NCBI GenBank assembly: GCA_017536695.1
Contig: JAFXGX010000018.1
Coordinates: 1-42,377 of the forward strand
Source: Bacteroidaceae bacterium
GTDB taxonomy: Bacteria; Bacteroidota; Bacteroidia; Bacteroidales; Bacteroidaceae
DNA: 42,377 nt
Reading direction: 5' to 3'
The notes below the pieces were generated by a model. The model saw nothing but the letters and a program-made list of their open reading frames with translations. It was not told the DNA's origin and did no database searches. The first letter of the stretch is position 1; each line of letters starts with the position of its first letter. A program made the position numbers and the translations under genes. This document shows positions 1-8,667 of the stretch, one piece after another.

Positions 1-1977
1 ACCATCGACGGCAACAAGGTGACATTCGTATTCGAGATGAATGCAGCTATATCAAAGACCGGCAATTACTCATTCGCTATCCCTGCAGGTCTTATCAAGG
101 CTACAGACGGTGAGGAGTTCGCAGGTCAGACATTCACATTCAATGTTAAGGAGGCTGTTGTTGAACCAGAGGAGCCAGATACAACAGAGAAACAGTATCG
201 TGTGAAGTGCGACAACGGTTACTTGAACATCTATAGCACATACGCTTATCCAGCTGGTCCTATCGGCGGTGTAAACATTGCAGAGTATGCCGAGGATAAC
301 AATCAGATATTCACCGTAGAGGATGCAGGTAACGGTAATGTATATTTGAAGTCGGCTTCAGGTTTATATATCTACTGTCAGCCTTGGAACGTTGACGGCA
401 ATGCTAATGACAAGTCTGCATTGACATTTGAGGAGACCGAGAATGGTAAGTTCTACATCAAGTGCTCAAATGGTTACTTCAAGGTTCAAAATGTTTCTGG
501 TGTTCCTGTGGCCAAAATTGATGAAGTAGATGTAGAACAGCCTGCACTTTCGGGCTACTTCCCATACTGCGATGCTGCAATTGATGCTGCTGCACTTTGG
601 TCACTTGAAGAGGTTGATGCTGTTGAACCCGAAGTTCCTGAAACACCGACCGGTCTCAACGAAACCGTTGTATTCGACTTCGTAAACGGTGGATGGAATA
701 TCCCGACAATGGAGCAGAACAACTACAGCAGCATTAAGACAGCCGGTGAGTACACTGATGGCACAAAAACCATCAAGATTGACCCGACAGCAAACGGCGG
801 TAGCTACATCTATGACAGCAAGGGCTTCTTGAATATATCTAAGCCAGGCACTAAGATTATTCTCCCGGTATTCGATTTCGCAGTTGAGAAGATTGAGGTT
901 GTTGGTCACACTTCTGCAACAAGCTATGCTAATGTTGATATGAACGTATATGTTGGTAGCACAGCTGTAAGTACTGCTTGCATCGGTTCAACCGAGACAT
1001 ACACATACGAGATTGCAGCAGACAACCAGGCTGCCGGCAATGTTTACGAACTCGTTATCGGTTCTAACGGCGGCAACTACTCAAGTGTAATGTACATCAC
1101 ATATATTAAGGTATATCCTGCCGAGAACAAGCTCGAGGCTCCCGTAATCGACCTCGCAAGCGGTGTATATGTCGGTGCTCAGACTGTAAATGTACACTCT
1201 GCAACAGCAGACATCGAGGGTGTGACAAACGTTACATACTACTACACAACCAACGGCAATGAGCCTACTGTTGAGGATGAGGAGACCGATGGTGAAATCA
1301 CTATCGAGAACAGCTGTACTCTCAAGGTAATCGTTGAGCTTACATACGGCGACAAGACATACGTGAGTGCATCAACTTCGGCTGAGTACATCATCTCTGA
1401 GGCTGTTACATACCACAGAGCAGTTGCAGTTGAGAGCGGCAGCTACTTCCTTGCTGCAAACGGCCACGTGGCAGCACCTCTTGCAAATGGTGTCCTGCCA
1501 GGTGTTGAGACAACAATCGATGGCAATGACTTGACCGAGGCTGCTTACTATGCTATTACCTTGGAAGAGGCTGCTGAGGCAGGAACATACTACATTAAGG
1601 ATGTAAACGGCAACTATATCTACACATCTTCAATGTATGGTACTTCCGGTCCAAAGCTCAGCTCAAATGGCGCATACACTCCAAAGAGCAGCTGGACAAT
1701 CACTATCGCCGAGGATGAGAACAGCACAGCAACTATCGTAAGTGAGGGATTGACACTTGTATACGACACTGCTGCAGGCGCATTCAAGGTTACAGAATCT
1801 GTTTCTGACGGCATGGTACTCCCGACATTCTACGGTACAAAGGCTACAGGCGTTGAGAACGTAGTTACAAACGGCGAGGCTATCGAGAGCATCTACGACC
1901 TCCAGGGCCGCAAGATTGAGAAGGTAACCGAAGGCGGTATCTACATCGTTAATGGCAAGAAGGTACTTGTAAAGTAA
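1..1977 (+). CDS. Multidomain surface protein, C-terminal part (5' end outside window)
   Basis: The reading frame is open from the first base, so the gene starts upstream and only about 658 codons are seen. The segment is built of beta-rich modules. Residues near 380-460 (about 1135-1400) resemble a chitobiase/hexosaminidase C-terminal Fn3-like domain, with the phrase YYYTTNGNEPTVEDEE. Flanking modules contain repeated Y-I-K / Y-I-Y strands of the kind found in large Bacteroidales extracellular proteins. The last 30 residues contain IYDLQGRKIEKV and end in VNGKKVLVK, which resembles the type A sorting tail of Bacteroidota secreted or cell-surface proteins. No catalytic domain lies in the visible part, so the enzymatic or binding role cannot be given. 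A terminator follows 54 bases after the stop. Confidence 0.8.
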   Translation, partial: TIDGNKVTFVFEMNAAISKTGNYSFAIPAGLIKATDGEEFAGQTFTFNVKEAVVEPEEPDTTEKQYRVKCDNGYLNIYSTYAYPAGPIGGVNIAEYAEDNNQIFTVEDAGNGNVYLKSASGLYIYCQPWNVDGNANDKSALTFEETENGKFYIKCSNGYFKVQNVSGVPVAKIDEVDVEQPALSGYFPYCDAAIDAAALWSLEEVDAVEPEVPETPTGLNETVVFDFVNGGWNIPTMEQNNYSSIKTAGEYTDGTKTIKIDPTANGGSYIYDSKGFLNISKPGTKIILPVFDFAVEKIEVVGHTSATSYANVDMNVYVGSTAVSTACIGSTETYTYEIAADNQAAGNVYELVIGSNGGNYSSVMYITYIKVYPAENKLEAPVIDLASGVYVGAQTVNVHSATADIEGVTNVTYYYTTNGNEPTVEDEETDGEITIENSCTLKVIVELTYGDKTYVSASTSAEYIISEAVTYHRAVAVESGSYFLAANGHVAAPLANGVLPGVETTIDGNDLTEAAYYAITLEEAAEAGTYYIKDVNGNYIYTSSMYGTSGPKLSSNGAYTPKSSWTITIAEDENSTATIVSEGLTLVYDTAAGAFKVTESVSDGMVLPTFYGTKATGVENVVTNGEAIESIYDLQGRKIEKVTEGGIYIVNGKKVLVK

Positions 1978-1989
1978 AGCCCCACCCTA

Positions 1990-2010
1990 ACCCTCCCCGT
2001 AATGGGAGGG
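1990..2010. repeat. CCCTCCCC/GGGAGGG intergenic palindrome
   Basis: CCCTCCCC and TGGGAGGG arms surround a GTAA loop just after the stop of the first gene. Pyrimidine-rich/purine-rich palindromes of the same style recur at 6568-6616 and 12671-12714, always between genes, so this is probably a dispersed intergenic repeat rather than the terminator itself, which follows at 2031. Confidence 0.45.
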
Positions 2011-2030
2011 AATAAGGGAACCTACATAAA

Positions 2031-2063
2031 GAATGGCAGTCATAGGCTGCCATTCTTTTTTTT
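2031..2063 (+). terminator. Rho-independent terminator after the surface protein gene
   Basis: A 9-bp perfect stem (GAATGGCAG / CTGCCATTC), a 7-nt loop and a run of eight T form a textbook intrinsic terminator. It separates the surface-protein gene from the histidine-degradation genes. Confidence 0.9.
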
Positions 2064-2096
2064 GTATACAAAACACCCTTTTACAAAAAATATACC

Positions 2097-2104
2097 TACA
2101 TTTG
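2097..2104 (+). promoter_or_regulatory. Bacteroidota-type -7 element for ftcD
   Basis: TACATTTG matches the TAnnTTTG consensus of the Bacteroidota primary sigma factor exactly and lies 35 bases before the ftcD start codon. No clear TTTG -33 box is present at the usual 19-22 base spacing; the nearest TTTG (2061-2064) is too far upstream. Confidence 0.55.
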
Positions 2105-2139
2105 TATTATTCATATTTATAATAAGGTATATATCACAT

Positions 2140-3849
2140 ATGCAAAAGAGAATCATTGAGTGCGTGCCTAACTTTTCAGAGGGGCGCAACATGGAGACAA
2201 TAAAGCAGATAACTGATGCCATTGAGAGTGTAAAGGGAGTCAAGCTATTGGATGTTGACCCGGGAGAGGCCACAAACCGCACCGTGGTGACATTTGTGGG
2301 AGAACCCGAGGCGGTAATGAATGCAGCCGTTGCGTCAATAAAGCGCGCGACAGAACTCATTGACATGCGCCTGCACAAGGGAGCACACCCACGCATGGGA
2401 GCGTGCGACGTGTGCCCGCTCATTCCGGTTTCGGGTATCACTATGGATGAGTGTGCCGAACTCGCACGTTCACTGGCCAAACGTATTGCCGAAGAACTTG
2501 GTGTACCTACATACTGCTACGAGGCTGCAGCCTTCAAGCCCGAGCGCCGCAACCTTGCCGTGTGCCGCAAGGGAGAATATGAGGCGTTGCCCGAGAGAAT
2601 GACAAACACCGACGAGCAGCCCGACTTTGGTGCCCGCGCCTTCGACGAGAGCATTGCCCGCACGGGAGCGACAGCCGTTGGCGCACGCGACTTTCTTGTA
2701 GCCGTGAACTATAATCTGAACACCACATCTACACGCCGCGCCAACGCCATTGCGTTCGACGTGCGCGAGAAGGGACGCCCCATGCGCGAAGGCAACCCCA
2801 TTGTGGGCAAGATAATAAAGGATAAGAACGGCGAGCCCGTGATGAAGCCCGGAACCCTAAAGGCATGCAAGGCCATTGGCTGGTTCATCGACGAATATGG
2901 CATTGCACAGGTTTCGATGAACATGACCGACCTGTCGGTAACCCCGCTGCACGTAGCCTTTGATGAGGTGTGCCGCGCCGCCGATGCACGCGGTGTGCGT
3001 GTGACTGGTACCGAGATTGTGGGGCTTGTCCCAAAGAAGGTCCTTGTTGACGCCGGCCGCTACTTCCTGCGCAAGCAAAACCGCTCGACAGGCGTACCCG
3101 AGAGAGAACTGGTGCGCATAGCAATAGAGAGCATGGGGCTATCTACCCTCAAGGAGTTCAAACCCGAGGAGAAGGTTATCGAATACATGCTCGAGACCGA
3201 GGAGAGGAAAGGCGTGAAAAAGCTTGTCGACATGACATGCGCAGCCTTCGCCGAGGAGACGGCAAGCGAATCGCCCGCACCCGGTGGAGGCTCAATATCG
3301 GCATATATGGGTGCACTGGCGGCTGCGTTGGGCACAATGGTAGCGAACCTCTCATCGCACAAGGCCGGATGGGATGAACGTTGGGAGTTCTTCTCGGACT
3401 GGGCCGAGAACGGTATGACCGTGATGAACGAGCTGCTTGCGCTTGTTGATGAGGACACAGCTGCGTTCAACAAGATTATGGATGTATTCGGAATGCCGAA
3501 GGGCACCCCCGAAGAGAAGGAGGCACGCGCCGCCGCAATGCAGGTGGCTACGTTGTATGCGACTGAGGTTCCCTTGCGCACCATGAAGGCCGCTTACAAG
3601 GCATTCGATGTTGTACGCGCAATGGCGACAGAGGGCAACCCCAACTCCGTATCGGACGCCGGCGTAGGCGCATTGGCTGCACGCTCGGCTGTCATGGGCG
3701 CATGTCTCAACGTAAAAATTAATGCCGCAGGGCTCAAGGACCGCGAGGTTGCCGAGCGCCTGATAAACGAGGCCAACGAGATACAGGCTCTTGCACAGCA
3801 GGCCGAGAAAGAGATACTGGAGATTGTAGAAAGCAAGATAAACGCATAA
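2140..3849 (+). CDS. ftcD: Bifunctional glutamate formiminotransferase / formiminotetrahydrofolate cyclodeaminase
   Basis: Cytosolic enzyme for the last steps of histidine breakdown: it moves the formimino group of N-formiminoglutamate to tetrahydrofolate, releasing glutamate, then deaminates the product to 5,10-methenyl-THF. The 569-residue length fits a fused formiminotransferase plus cyclodeaminase. The transferase half carries HKGAHPRMGACD, whose His83 corresponds to the catalytic His of the mammalian enzyme. The cyclodeaminase half begins with the SPAPGGGSIS motif at residue 378. I chose ATG 2140 (MQKRIIECVPNFSEGRN) because the family begins with this segment. An in-frame ATG at 2002 would translate the upstream terminator and promoter. 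It heads a same-strand series with hutU, hutH and hutI. Confidence 0.95.
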   Translation: MQKRIIECVPNFSEGRNMETIKQITDAIESVKGVKLLDVDPGEATNRTVVTFVGEPEAVMNAAVASIKRATELIDMRLHKGAHPRMGACDVCPLIPVSGITMDECAELARSLAKRIAEELGVPTYCYEAAAFKPERRNLAVCRKGEYEALPERMTNTDEQPDFGARAFDESIARTGATAVGARDFLVAVNYNLNTTSTRRANAIAFDVREKGRPMREGNPIVGKIIKDKNGEPVMKPGTLKACKAIGWFIDEYGIAQVSMNMTDLSVTPLHVAFDEVCRAADARGVRVTGTEIVGLVPKKVLVDAGRYFLRKQNRSTGVPERELVRIAIESMGLSTLKEFKPEEKVIEYMLETEERKGVKKLVDMTCAAFAEETASESPAPGGGSISAYMGALAAALGTMVANLSSHKAGWDERWEFFSDWAENGMTVMNELLALVDEDTAAFNKIMDVFGMPKGTPEEKEARAAAMQVATLYATEVPLRTMKAAYKAFDVVRAMATEGNPNSVSDAGVGALAARSAVMGACLNVKINAAGLKDREVAERLINEANEIQALAQQAEKEILEIVESKINA

Positions 3850-3855
3850 CCGGAT

Positions 3856-4200
3856 TGTCATTGCGGCTGTAGGGGCTCCAGCATGACAAGTCCGCAGTTT
3901 TGTCATTTCGAACCGAAGGGAGACGTGTTGTTGAGGGCTTTGCCCGAAAAAATCTCTTTTATTCGCAGTTTTTGAGATTCCTCGTCGCTTCGCTCGCTCG
4001 GAACCGTAGGTCGCCGCCCGCAGGGGCTAAAGGCAATGACAAGTCCGCGGTTTTAGGGCGGACACGTCGGTACCGCGAAGCAAAGCATCTAAAACTGCGC
4101 AAAGAGAGAAGAGATCCTTCACATACGTTCGGGATGACAAGTACGTGGACTTGTCATCCCGACAAAGCGCAAGCGACGAGGGATCTCAAGAAACGAGAAC
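3856..4200. repeat. Interspersed palindromic repeats in the ftcD-hutU gap
   Basis: This 396-base gap holds no convincing gene; it is filled by repeat sequence. TCGGGATGACAAGT (4129-4142) and ACTTGTCATCCCGA (4149-4162) form a perfect 14-bp stem, extended outward by GAGATCC and GGATCTC. Bases 3974-4003 are the exact reverse complement of 8520-8549 (30 bases) in the hutH-hutI gap. ATGACAAGTCCGC[AG]GTTTT occurs twice, at 3883-3901 and 4036-4054. A 113-codon open frame from 3900 runs through these repeats and is not considered a gene. Confidence 0.75.
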
Positions 4201-4245
4201 AAAGCTACGAGAAACGAGAAAAAAACAGACCAAAACCATAATACC

Positions 4246-6261
4246 ATGACCGACTTTCAAAAGGAGATACTTGCAGGAATACCTGATGTGTTGCCTGCAA
4301 AGAAAGAGTACGACAAGAGAGCGAACCATGCGCCCAAGCGCAAGGATATCCTTACCGATGAGGAGAAGAAACTTGCGCTTGCCAACGCGCTACGCTACTT
4401 CCCCGAAAAACATCATGCAGAACTTGCACCCGAGTTCCTCGAGGAGCTGAAACAGTACGGACGCATATACATGTACCGTCTGCGCCCCGACTATGAGATG
4501 TATGCACGCTCTATCGATGAGTACCCTGCACGCTCGCGTCAGGCAGCAGCAATAATGCTCATGATTCAGAATAACCTTGACAAGGCAGTGGCACAGCATC
4601 CGCATGAACTCATAACATACGGCGGCAATGGCGCTGTGTTCCAGAACTGGGCACAATACCGTCTGGCAATGAAATATCTTGCCGAAATGACCGATGAGCA
4701 GACACTCGTAATGTACTCGGGACACCCCTTGGGGCTGTTCCCCTCGCACAAGGATGCACCCCGGGTAATTGTGACCAACGGCATGGTAATCCCCAACCAC
4801 TCTTCGCAGGATGACTGGGAGCGTTTCAACGCAATGGGTGTGTCGCAGTACGGGCAGATGACTGCAGGCTCATACATGTACATTGGCCCGCAGGGCATTG
4901 TACACGGCACCACAATAACTGTAATGAACGCCGCACGCAAGCGCATGAAGCCCGGGCAAAGCGACCTCAAGGGCATGCTCTTCGTTACAGCCGGATTGGG
5001 CGGTATGTCAGGCGCACAACCAAAGGCAGGTAACATATCAGGTGTTGTAAGCGTGACGGCAGAAATCAACATCGCAGCTGCCGAGAAGCGCTACAAGCAG
5101 GGTTGGGTGGATGAACTGCACTCATCGCTCGATGAGCTTATACCACGAATAAAAGAGGCTGTCGAAAAGAAGGAGATTGTATCGTTCGCATATGTGGGCA
5201 ACGTGGTCGACCTGTGGGAACGTCTTGCCGATGAGGATATGAATGTAGACCTGGGCAGCGACCAGACATCACTGCACAACCCTTGGGCTGGCGGCTACTA
5301 CCCTGTGGGTTACAGCTACGAGGAGAGCAACCGCATGATGGCCGAGGAGCCCGAGCGTTTCCGCGAGTGCGTGCAGGAGTCGTTGCGCCGCCACGTGGCT
5401 GCAATCAACAGACTCACGGCACGCGGCATGTACTTCTTTGATTACGGCAATGCCTTCCTGCTTGAATCATCACGCGCAGGGGCTGACATCCTTGCCGCAG
5501 ACGGCAAGTTCCGTTATCCATCGTATGTCCAGGATATCATGGGACCGATGTTCTTTGACTACGGCTTCGGCCCGTTCCGTTGGGTATGTACATCGGGCAA
5601 CGAGAAGGACCTTGAGACTACCGACCGCCTTGCTGCCGAGGTGCTTGAGCAGATGCTCGCCGAGGCACCCGAGGAGATTCGCGGACAGCTCGCCGACAAT
5701 CTTCACTGGATTCGTGAGGCAAAACAGAACAGGCTTGTCGTGGGTTCACAGGCACGCATCCTCTATGCCGACTCCGAGGGCCGCACACGCATTGCTCTCG
5801 CCTTCAACGAAGCCATTGCACGAGGCGAGATTTCAGCACCCGTGGTACTCGGACGCGACCACCACGATGTTTCGGGAACAGACTCCCCCTACCGCGAGAC
5901 CTCGAACATATACGACGGCTCACAATTCTGTGCCGACATGGCCGTACACAACGTCATAGGCGACTCGTTCCGCGGTGCCACATGGGTATCAATCCACAAT
6001 GGTGGCGGCGTAGGCTGGGGCGAGGTCATGAACGGCGGCTTCGGCATGGTCATTGACGGCAGTGATGATTCGGCACGCCACATCGAAGAGATGCTTCTGT
6101 GGGACGTGAACAACGGCATAGCTCGCCGCAGCTGGGCTCGCAACGAGGGCGCGATGTTCGCCATCAAGCGCCAGATGGAGCGCACGCCGCTGCTGAAGGT
6201 AACCTTGCCGAACATTGCCGACAGGGATTTGATTGAAAGAGTATTCAACGAGAACAGATAA
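4246..6261 (+). CDS. hutU: Urocanate hydratase (urocanase)
   Basis: Converts urocanate to 4-imidazolone-5-propionate with tightly bound NAD+ in the cytosol, the second step of histidine degradation. The 671-residue protein has the strongly conserved urocanase core: YGGNGAVFQNWAQY, SGHPLGLFPS, GLGGMSGAQPKA (from residue 250, NAD-binding region) and FGPFRWVCTSG (Cys448), followed by NGGGVGWGEVMNGGFG near the C-terminus. It is about 100 residues longer than the well-studied Pseudomonas enzyme; the extra length is spread through the chain, with no recognisable extra domain. The start at 4246 lies 45 bases after the repeats end, and no strong Shine-Dalgarno is seen. Its neighbours supply the steps before and after it. 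Confidence 0.95.
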   Translation: MTDFQKEILAGIPDVLPAKKEYDKRANHAPKRKDILTDEEKKLALANALRYFPEKHHAELAPEFLEELKQYGRIYMYRLRPDYEMYARSIDEYPARSRQAAAIMLMIQNNLDKAVAQHPHELITYGGNGAVFQNWAQYRLAMKYLAEMTDEQTLVMYSGHPLGLFPSHKDAPRVIVTNGMVIPNHSSQDDWERFNAMGVSQYGQMTAGSYMYIGPQGIVHGTTITVMNAARKRMKPGQSDLKGMLFVTAGLGGMSGAQPKAGNISGVVSVTAEINIAAAEKRYKQGWVDELHSSLDELIPRIKEAVEKKEIVSFAYVGNVVDLWERLADEDMNVDLGSDQTSLHNPWAGGYYPVGYSYEESNRMMAEEPERFRECVQESLRRHVAAINRLTARGMYFFDYGNAFLLESSRAGADILAADGKFRYPSYVQDIMGPMFFDYGFGPFRWVCTSGNEKDLETTDRLAAEVLEQMLAEAPEEIRGQLADNLHWIREAKQNRLVVGSQARILYADSEGRTRIALAFNEAIARGEISAPVVLGRDHHDVSGTDSPYRETSNIYDGSQFCADMAVHNVIGDSFRGATWVSIHNGGGVGWGEVMNGGFGMVIDGSDDSARHIEEMLLWDVNNGIARRSWARNEGAMFAIKRQMERTPLLKVTLPNIADRDLIERVFNENR

Positions 6262-6269
6262 AAGCGTAG

Positions 6270-6667
6270 AGAAAAGAGATTGTCATGCTGGAGCGTAGCG
6301 AAACATCTAAATAACGCGAGCTTGTCATCCCGAATGAACATGAGGGATCTCAAGAAACACGAAAGAAGAGATTCTTCGTTGCACTCAGAATGACAAAACA
6401 AAGTTTTGTTATCGACGAGTTTTGCAGTGAACGTCGCAGGCAGCATCGCTAAAAGTGATGCCCTGCGGTGCACTAAAAGCAAAACGAGTCAATGACAGTA
6501 CAAATATAGAATGACAAAACAAAGTTTTGTTATCGGCGAGTTTTGCAGCAACAGGTCAAACGTAGCACTCCCACCCCTCCGCCAGTAAACTGGCACCTCC
6601 CCTCAGGCAGAGGAGGAATTTAACTTATGCCGTTTGGGTTGCGAAAAGCAAAACGAGTCAATGACAG
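6270..6667. repeat. Interspersed and direct repeats in the hutU-hutH gap
   Basis: The 455-base gap carries three kinds of repeat. (1) An imperfect palindrome, 6322-6396, has arms beginning TTGTCATCCCGA and ending CAGAATGACAA, of the same family as in the other hut gaps. (2) A 41-base direct repeat at 6387-6427 and 6508-6548 has a single mismatch. (3) A 24-base exact direct repeat at 6475-6498 and 6644-6667 has a second copy that runs into the open frame upstream of hutH. A pyrimidine/purine palindrome cluster with GCCAGTAAACTGGC lies at 6568-6616. No gene is seen. Confidence 0.75.
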
Positions 6668-6716
6668 AAAGCAAGAAGCAACAGCAAAAGAACGACTAAC
6701 CAACATAACAGATATT

Positions 6717-8207
6717 ATGACTCATTATATCAGTGCAGAACACCTTACCATTGACCGGGTGGAAGAAATATTGGTCAACGGCTATACAATCGCCCTAAGC
6801 GACGACGCGGTAAACCGCATAAACCATTGCCGCGAGTATCTTGACAAGAAAATGGAGAATGCCGGACGCCCGATATACGGCGTAACGACAGGATTCGGCT
6901 CTCTGTGCAACATTTCGGTCGATAAGGAGAACCTCTCTCAGTTGCAGAAGAACCTGATGATGTCACACGCATGCGGAACCGGAGCACGCGTTCCTAAGGA
7001 GATTGCACGACTGATGCTGCTCCTGAAGGTACAGTCCCTCTCATACGGACATTCAGGAGTGCAGCTCATTACCGTGCAGCGTCTGGTGGATATGTTCAAC
7101 AACAACATAATCCCCGTTGTATACGAACAGGGCTCGCTCGGAGCATCGGGCGACCTGTCGCCTCTTGCACACATGTGCCTGCCTTTGCTCGGACTGGGCG
7201 AGGTAGAGGTCGACGGCGAGATTATAAGCGGCGGAGAGCTGATGCAGAGAATGGGTTGGCAGCCTATCACATTGTGTTCAAAAGAGGGTCTTGCACTGCT
7301 TAACGGCACGCAGTTCATGTCGGCATACGGCGTATATTCAATCATAAACGCGAAGCGCCTGAGCCGTTGGGCCGACCACATAGGCGCAATGTCGCTGGAT
7401 GCCTTTGACGGCCGCATAGAGCCGTTCGAGCATAACGTACATGCCATACGCCCGCACAACGGACAGATTGAGACCGCAAGGAACATACGCACAATCCTTG
7501 AGGGCAGCGAAATCATCAGGCAGCCCAAGAAACACGTACAGGACCCCTACTCTTTCCGCTGTATACCACAGGTGCACGGTGCATCGAAGGACACCATTGA
7601 TTATGTATGGAGCGTGCTCGAGACCGAAATAAATTCAGCGACCGACAACCCCACAGTGTTCCCCGACACCGATGAGGTCATCTCGGCAGGCAACTTCCAT
7701 GGACAGCCCATTGCTTTGGCAATGGATTTCCTTGCCATAGCTGTGGCAGAGCTCGGAAATATCTCGGAGCGCCGTATATACAAGATTATATCGGGAGCAC
7801 GCGAGTTGCCGCATTTCCTTGTTGCCAACCCGGGCCTCAACAGCGGCTTTATGATTCCGCAGTACACGGCGGCCTCCATCGTGAGCCAGTCAAAAGGGCT
7901 CTGTTGGCCCGCGTCGTGCGACTCGATACCGTCATCACAGGGTCAGGAGGACCATGTGAGCATGGGCTCAAACGCCGCTACCAAGCTGTGGAAGGTGGTA
8001 CAGAACAGCGAGCGCGTACTTGCCATTGAGCTTATGAATGCCGCACAGGCTTTGGAGTTCCGCCGTCCAATGCGCTCATCGCAGACCGTAGAGGCAATCT
8101 TTGAGGCATACCGCAAGGTGGTTCCGTTCGTCGACAACGACACTGTGATGTTCCCGCATATCGCATCATCGGTCAACTTCCTGAATGAATATGAACTTGC
8201 TCGTTAA
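6717..8207 (+). CDS. hutH: Histidine ammonia-lyase
   Basis: Deaminates L-histidine to urocanate and ammonia, the entry step of the pathway, in the cytosol. The electrophilic MIO cofactor forms from Ala143-Ser144-Gly145 in GSLGASGDLSPLAHM, and YGVTTGFG supplies the catalytic Tyr54; both positions agree with Pseudomonas HutH (Ala142-Ser143-Gly144, Tyr53). The 496-residue length is normal for a homotetrameric lyase. The frame is open back to an ATG at 6627, but that extension lies partly in a 24-base repeat also found in non-coding DNA at 6475. I therefore start at MTHYISAEHLTID, where family similarity begins. Confidence 0.95.
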   Translation: MTHYISAEHLTIDRVEEILVNGYTIALSDDAVNRINHCREYLDKKMENAGRPIYGVTTGFGSLCNISVDKENLSQLQKNLMMSHACGTGARVPKEIARLMLLLKVQSLSYGHSGVQLITVQRLVDMFNNNIIPVVYEQGSLGASGDLSPLAHMCLPLLGLGEVEVDGEIISGGELMQRMGWQPITLCSKEGLALLNGTQFMSAYGVYSIINAKRLSRWADHIGAMSLDAFDGRIEPFEHNVHAIRPHNGQIETARNIRTILEGSEIIRQPKKHVQDPYSFRCIPQVHGASKDTIDYVWSVLETEINSATDNPTVFPDTDEVISAGNFHGQPIALAMDFLAIAVAELGNISERRIYKIISGARELPHFLVANPGLNSGFMIPQYTAASIVSQSKGLCWPASCDSIPSSQGQEDHVSMGSNAATKLWKVVQNSERVLAIELMNAAQALEFRRPMRSSQTVEAIFEAYRKVVPFVDNDTVMFPHIASSVNFLNEYELAR

Positions 8208-8239
8208 GTTTGATTCATATATCAATTAGCAACTACTAA

Positions 8240-8484
8240 ATGAATGACCATACTATATACATATCATTGCAAAAGAAATCTATTTTTTCTTTAAATGGTT
8301 TGTTGCAGGAATAGGATTTTCTATAATTCCACTTATTTTATGCTTCATAGTAGCAACATTTGATACTGGACCAGACTGGTATGAAGTAGCATGTGACATA
8401 CTTGAAGGCGCATGTGGATTACTAATTATTTTATCCCTATTAACTCCCATATGGATATATATACCGGTTCATCAAATGGGTTAA
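8240..8484 (+). pseudogene. Small membrane protein, apparently frameshifted
   Basis: From 8248 to the stop at 8482-8484 one frame is open and encodes two strongly hydrophobic stretches (WFVAGIGFSIIPLILCFIVA and GLLIILSLLTPIWIYI) separated by a short polar loop, like a two-helix membrane protein. That frame has no ATG, GTG or TTG start. An ATG at 8240 gives MNDHTIYISLQKK and joins this frame if one A is added in the AAAGAAA tract near 8272-8278. This looks like a one-base deletion in a short gene, or a sequencing error. I know no homolog. It lies in the 460-base gap between hutH and hutI, before the repeat at 8511. Confidence 0.4.
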
Positions 8485-8510
8485 GAAGTGGAAATGAACA
8501 AGTTCTATTG

Positions 8511-8590
8511 AACTTGTCATTCCGAGCGAGCGAAGCGACGAGGAATCTCAATGACAGCAGAGATTTCTCACATACGTTCGAAATGACAGC
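8511..8590. repeat. Interspersed palindromic repeat in the hutH-hutI gap
   Basis: The left arm runs TTGTCATTCCGA to GAGGAATCTC and the right arm GAGATTTCTC to TCGAAATGACA, separated by a short spacer, giving a long imperfect hairpin. Bases 8520-8549 are identical, in reverse orientation, to 3974-4003 in the ftcD-hutU gap. Confidence 0.75.
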
Positions 8591-8667
8591 ACTGTGAGAT
8601 AAAAAAGAGAAAACTGCAATGAGAGTTAAATAAAGAATAGATTAATGCATCTAACAAACAGGTTAAT

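Noticed and set aside
2002-2139. N-terminal extension of ftcD from an upstream in-frame ATG
   Set aside because: It would translate the terminator hairpin and -7 box; family similarity begins at MQKRIIECVPNFSEG (2140).
3900-4241. Open frame of 113 codons between ftcD and hutU
   Set aside because: It runs through palindromic repeats and reads as low-complexity basic sequence with no protein features.
6627-6716. Longer hutH with 30 extra N-terminal residues
   Set aside because: The extension contains a 24-base repeat also present in clearly non-coding DNA at 6475-6498, and HutH proteins start near MTHYISAEHL.
8412-8597. 61-codon open frame before hutI
   Set aside because: Overlaps the small membrane frame and the palindromic repeat; composition is that of the repeat.
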